A stretch of 64,000 nucleotides of DNA, taken from NCBI RefSeq assembly GCF_964275005.1, contig NC_092698.1:27089447-27153446 (forward strand), read 5' to 3'. The notes beneath the pieces are model-generated. The model was not told the origin of the DNA. It made no database searches and saw nothing but the letters and a program-made list of their open reading frames with translations. The stretch's first letter is position 1. Each line of letters begins with the position of its first letter. Of this stretch, positions 60,501 to 64,000 are shown in pieces. The stretch is from Diadema setosum. Its lineage: Eukaryota; Echinodermata; Echinoidea; Diadematoida; Diadematidae. The translations under genes and the position numbers were made by a program.

Positions 60501-61058
60501 CATGTAATATAACAACTCACTAATATATATACATACAAACATATTAAAGCCATAGAATAATTCTAGTGGAATCCCTCAAGAAGCGCAGCAACCACACCCC
60601 AGAGACCAAAAAAAATGACTCCAAATTTATTGCCCCCTCCCCCCAGTCATTTTAAAATTAATTTTATCGGCTAGTGATATATGACCACAAGAGGGAGCAG
60701 CAATTTTTTTTTTTTTTTTTTAGAATGAATGAATGAATGAGTGAGTGAAAAAACAACAACAAAACACACACACACACACATTGCACTCAAACGTTTTCAA
60801 ACTTTTTTTTCTTTTTTTTTCTTTCTTTCTTTCTTTCAGAATCTGAAGACAAAAACTGGCACAGAGTCAGGTCCTACCATGCAGCCGAATGAGAGAAAAT
60901 GCTTTATTCTTCAGTGGATTAATTTTCATTTCTTTTTCAGTTGTACTTTGTGTCAGTAATTTCTTTTCATTATAGTCGAAATCAATTACAGTATATTTTC
61001 AAACCTAGCTCCTTCGTTTACAGTGTTAATTTTGTTTGTTTACTGTATACTAGTAGTA

Positions 61059-61222
61059 CAGGGGCGGATCCGGGAATATCGTAAAGGGGAGGCGCCTTTA
61101 CAAAATTAACAGGGGGCGCACGCCCCCCCCCCCCCATTTTCTCTTTATTTCTTTTGTTTTAACAAAAACTAAATCGGGAACGCGCGCCCGGTGCGCCTCG
61201 CCTCCCTCTGGATCTGCCACTG
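61059..61222. mobile_element. hAT-like short element, copy 2
   Basis: Ends CAGGGGCGGATCCGG and CTGGATCTGCCACTG are inverted repeats. The flanks TAGTAGTA and CAGTAGGC are a decayed 8-bp target duplication at best. The core TAAAGGGGAGGCG...TTTACAAAATTAA matches copy 1 in reverse. Confidence 0.7.
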
Positions 61223-61389
61223 CAGTAGGCATACAGTGTAGTTGGATGTCTTAGGCCTAATGCCCCTGGCCGGCTGAATGCATTAGGCCCTATTCCTACT
61301 TTGTTCACGGTGTCAAATTCCATCAGGTCGAAATCTGCCACCAACACTGATATCTTTCCAAAGAGGCGATTGGATGCCACGCGTAGGCC

Positions 61390-61640
61390 CAGTGGCGTAT
61401 CTGGGGGGGGGGGGGGGGGGCAAGGGGGGCACGTGCCCCGGGCGCCACTCCTTGGGGGCGCAAAAAAAAACGAAAAAAAAAAACGAAGAAGAAGAAGAAG
61501 AAAAAAAAAAGGAAAAAAAAAAACGAAGAAGAAGAAAAAAAAAAAGAAAAGAAGAAGAAGAAGAAAAAGAAAAAAATCGCCCGGAAGGGCGGAGGGAGGA
61601 TGGTCGGGGGGGGGGGGGGCAGAAAACAAAATCAAACAGG
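61390..61640. repeat. hAT-like end plus purine-rich tract
   Basis: CAGTGGCGTATCTGGG with a long G run and GGGCACGTGCCCCGGGCGCC, then about 130 bp of AAG/AAAAA purines and another G run near 61606. The arginine/lysine and phenylalanine-rich reading frames here are low-complexity artefacts. Confidence 0.6.
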
Positions 61641-64000
61641 ATAAAAACAAAACATGATGATGACGCGGACAAAATGACAATGTTTATTGTGTTCACAAAA
61701 AAATTCCATGTTCTGTGAGCTGAAACACAAAAATTTTCGGCTCGCTCGCTGCGCTCGCTCGCCAAAATCTATATAAAAAAGAAGGTAAGAACAAAACGTG
61801 ATGATGACAAATTGACAGTGTCTATTGTGTTCACACAATACCTGTCATGTCATTTTATATCTAGCAGGCAAAATGTTTCACGGAGCAGCGGCTGCAATTT
61901 CTTTCGTTCTGAAGCGATCGCCAATTGGATCAAAAGAAGGCGCCAACAGGGGGGTGGGGCGCAAAAAAACCCCCCCAAATCAAGCAAGATAATAACAAAA
62001 CGTAATGATGACGCGGAAATATACAAATTTCGGCTCACTCGCTCGTACTAATTTAGAGTATTTTTTTAAAGTCCTCAGTTTGTTGGTATAAATCGTTATC
62101 TATAAGGCCGTCACTATATCTTGATTTGAATTGTAAGATTCAATAAGCAAAAAATGACAAGAGTTTCATGATTTGCAAGCTGAAATACAAAAATTTTCGG
62201 CTCGCTCGCTACGCTCGCTCGCCAAAATTTGTATAAAAAAAGAGAAGAAGATAAAAACAAAACGTGACGATGACGCGGACAAAATGATAATGTCTATTGT
62301 TTTCACTCATGTCATTTTATATTTAGCAGGCAAAATGTTACACGGAGCAGCGACTGCAATTTCATTCGTTCTGAATCGATCGCCGATTGGATCAAAAGAG
62401 GACGCCAACGGTTTCGAACATACGGGGGAGGGGGGCGCAAAAAAAAATCACAAAAGATAAGAAAAAACGTAATGATGACGGAGAAATATACAAATTTCGG
62501 CTCACTCGCTCGTACTAATTTAGAGTATTTTTTCAAGTCCTCAGTTTGTCGGTATAAATTGTTATCTATAAGGTCGTCACTATAATTGTGAGATTTAATA
62601 ACCAAAAAATTACAAGAATTCCATGTTTTGTAAGCTGAAGTACAAAAATTTTGGGCTCGCTCGCTGCGCTCACTCGCCAAAATTTATATATAAAAAAAGA
62701 TAAGGACAATACGTGATGGTGACGAGGACATAATTTTATACAAATTTCAGCTCACTCGCGCGCACTAATTTAGAGTATTTTTTTAAAGTCCTCAGTTTTT
62801 TGGTATAAATCGTTATCTATAAGGCCGTCACTATATCTTGATTAGAATTGTAAGATTCAATAAGCAAAAAATGACAAGAGTTTCATGATTTGTAAGCTGA
62901 AATACAAAAATTTTCGGCTCGCTCGCTACGCTCGCTCGCCAAAATTTGTATAAAAAAGAGAAGATAAGAACAAAACGTGACGATGACGCGGACAAAATGA
63001 TAATGTCTATTGTTTTCACTCATGTCATTTTATATTTAGCAGGCAAAATGTTACACGGAGCAGCGACTGCAATTTCATTCGTTCTGAATCGATCGCCGAT
63101 TGGATCAAAAGAGGACGCCAACGGTTTCGAACATACGGGGGAGGGGGGCGCAAAAAAAAATCACAAAAGATAAGAAAAAACGTAATGATGACGGAGAAAT
63201 ATACAAATTTCGGCTCACTCGCTCGTACTAATTTAGAGTATTTTTTCAAGTCCTCAGTTTGTCGGTATAAATTGTTATCTATAAGGTCGTCACTATAATT
63301 GTGAGATTTAATAACCAAAAAATTACAAGAATTCCATGTTTTGTAAGCTGAAGTACAAAAATTTTGGGCTCGCTCGCTGCGCTCACTCGCCAAAATTTAT
63401 ATATAAAAAAAGATAAGGACAATACGTGATGGTGACGAGGACATAATTTTATACAAATTTCAGCTCACTCGCGCGCACTAATTTAGAGTATTTTTTTAAA
63501 GTCCTCAGTTTTTTGGTATAAATCGTTATCTATAAGGCCGTCACTATATCTTGATTAGAATTGTAAGATTCAATAAGCAAAAAATGACAAGAGTTTCATG
63601 ATTTGTAAGCTGAAATACAAAAATTTTCGGCTCGCTCGCTACGCTCGCTCGCCAAAATTTGTATAAAAAAGAGAAGATAAGAACAAAACGTGACGATGAC
63701 GCGGACAAAATGATAATGTCTATTGTTTTCACTCATGTCATTTTATATTTAGCAGGCAAAATGTTACACGGAGCAGCGACTGCAATTTCATTCGTTCTGA
63801 ATCGATCGCCGATTGGATCAAAGGAGGACGCCAACTGTTTCGAACATACGGGGGAGGGGGGCGCAAAAAAATAAAAAATGATAAGAAAAAACGTAATGAT
63901 GACGGAGAAATATACAAATTTCGGCTCACTCGCTCGTACTACTTTAGAGTATTTTTCAAGTCCTCAGTTTGTCGGTATAAATCGTTATCTATAAGGTCGT
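61640..64000. repeat. Tandem array with 713-bp higher-order period
   Basis: The phrase GGCTCGCTCGCT...CTCGCC recurs at 61739, 62199, 62654, 62916, 63367 and 63629. Spacings of 455/262 then 451/262 show a 713-bp composite unit built from two related subunits. The block CACGGAGCAGCG recurs at 61879, 62341, 63054 and 63767. The last two full units are virtually identical. The array continues past the window edge. Confidence 0.9.

Noticed and set aside
61159-61718. Arg/Lys-rich and Phe-rich reading frames up to 173 codons
   Set aside because: Purine tract and G runs of a repeat; no domain, and overlapping frames on both strands.
62312-63393. Two identical 122-codon minus-strand frames beginning MASERSERA
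   Set aside because: They arise from the 713-bp array unit and the GCTCGC repeat; no recognisable domain, and no sign of selection for coding.
61640-64000. CRISPR-like array
   Set aside because: Units are hundreds of bp, without short conserved repeats and unique spacers, in a eukaryotic genome.

Overview
The window is animal nuclear DNA: multi-exon genes with GT-AG introns of about 100 bp to 4 kb, AATAAA poly(A) signals, and introns full of short DNA transposons and microsatellites. The proteins resemble vertebrate orthologues closely, and the repeat content (TTAA- and TA-flanked MITEs, a CR1/L2-type LINE with an ATC tail, GTCC-rich elements) suggests a marine invertebrate deuterostome, most likely an echinoderm. 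The species cannot be fixed from the sequence alone.

Layout: (1) Positions 596-44621 (+) hold the last 52 constitutive coding exons, about 3137 codons, of an axonemal dynein heavy chain that matches DNAH6. Roughly the first 1000 residues lie upstream of the window. I rebuilt every exon from acceptor and donor sites, and the phases add up to one open frame of 9414 nt ending in TAG. Two further in-phase mini-exons in the 4.2-kb penultimate intron look like alternative cassettes. (2) The dynein 3' UTR runs to about 46.8 kb. (3) NDUFA8, a complex I subunit, lies at 48544-51952 (+) in four exons, one of them followed by a GC-AG intron. (4) SPO16 (vertebrate C1orf146), a meiotic crossover factor, lies at 55603-58775 (-) in five exons, tail-to-tail with NDUFA8. 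(5) From 58.8 kb to the end the DNA is repetitive: a GTCC-microsatellite element with nuclear-receptor-like half sites directly upstream of SPO16, a LINE 3' end with an ATTC tail, hAT-like short elements, and a tandem array with a 713-bp period running off the window.

The three genes serve different processes (ciliary motility, mitochondrial respiration, meiotic recombination), and nothing in the sequence shows that they are co-regulated. The most interesting signals are the two charged cassette mini-exons near the dynein C-terminus, a perfect 33-bp-arm palindrome in an intron, the repeat-borne DR1-type arrays, a 1-kb TIR element with a CpG-rich promoter-like core, a duplicated splice donor, and a 215-bp CCAAT array. 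I found no RNA genes, CRISPR arrays or virus-like elements.
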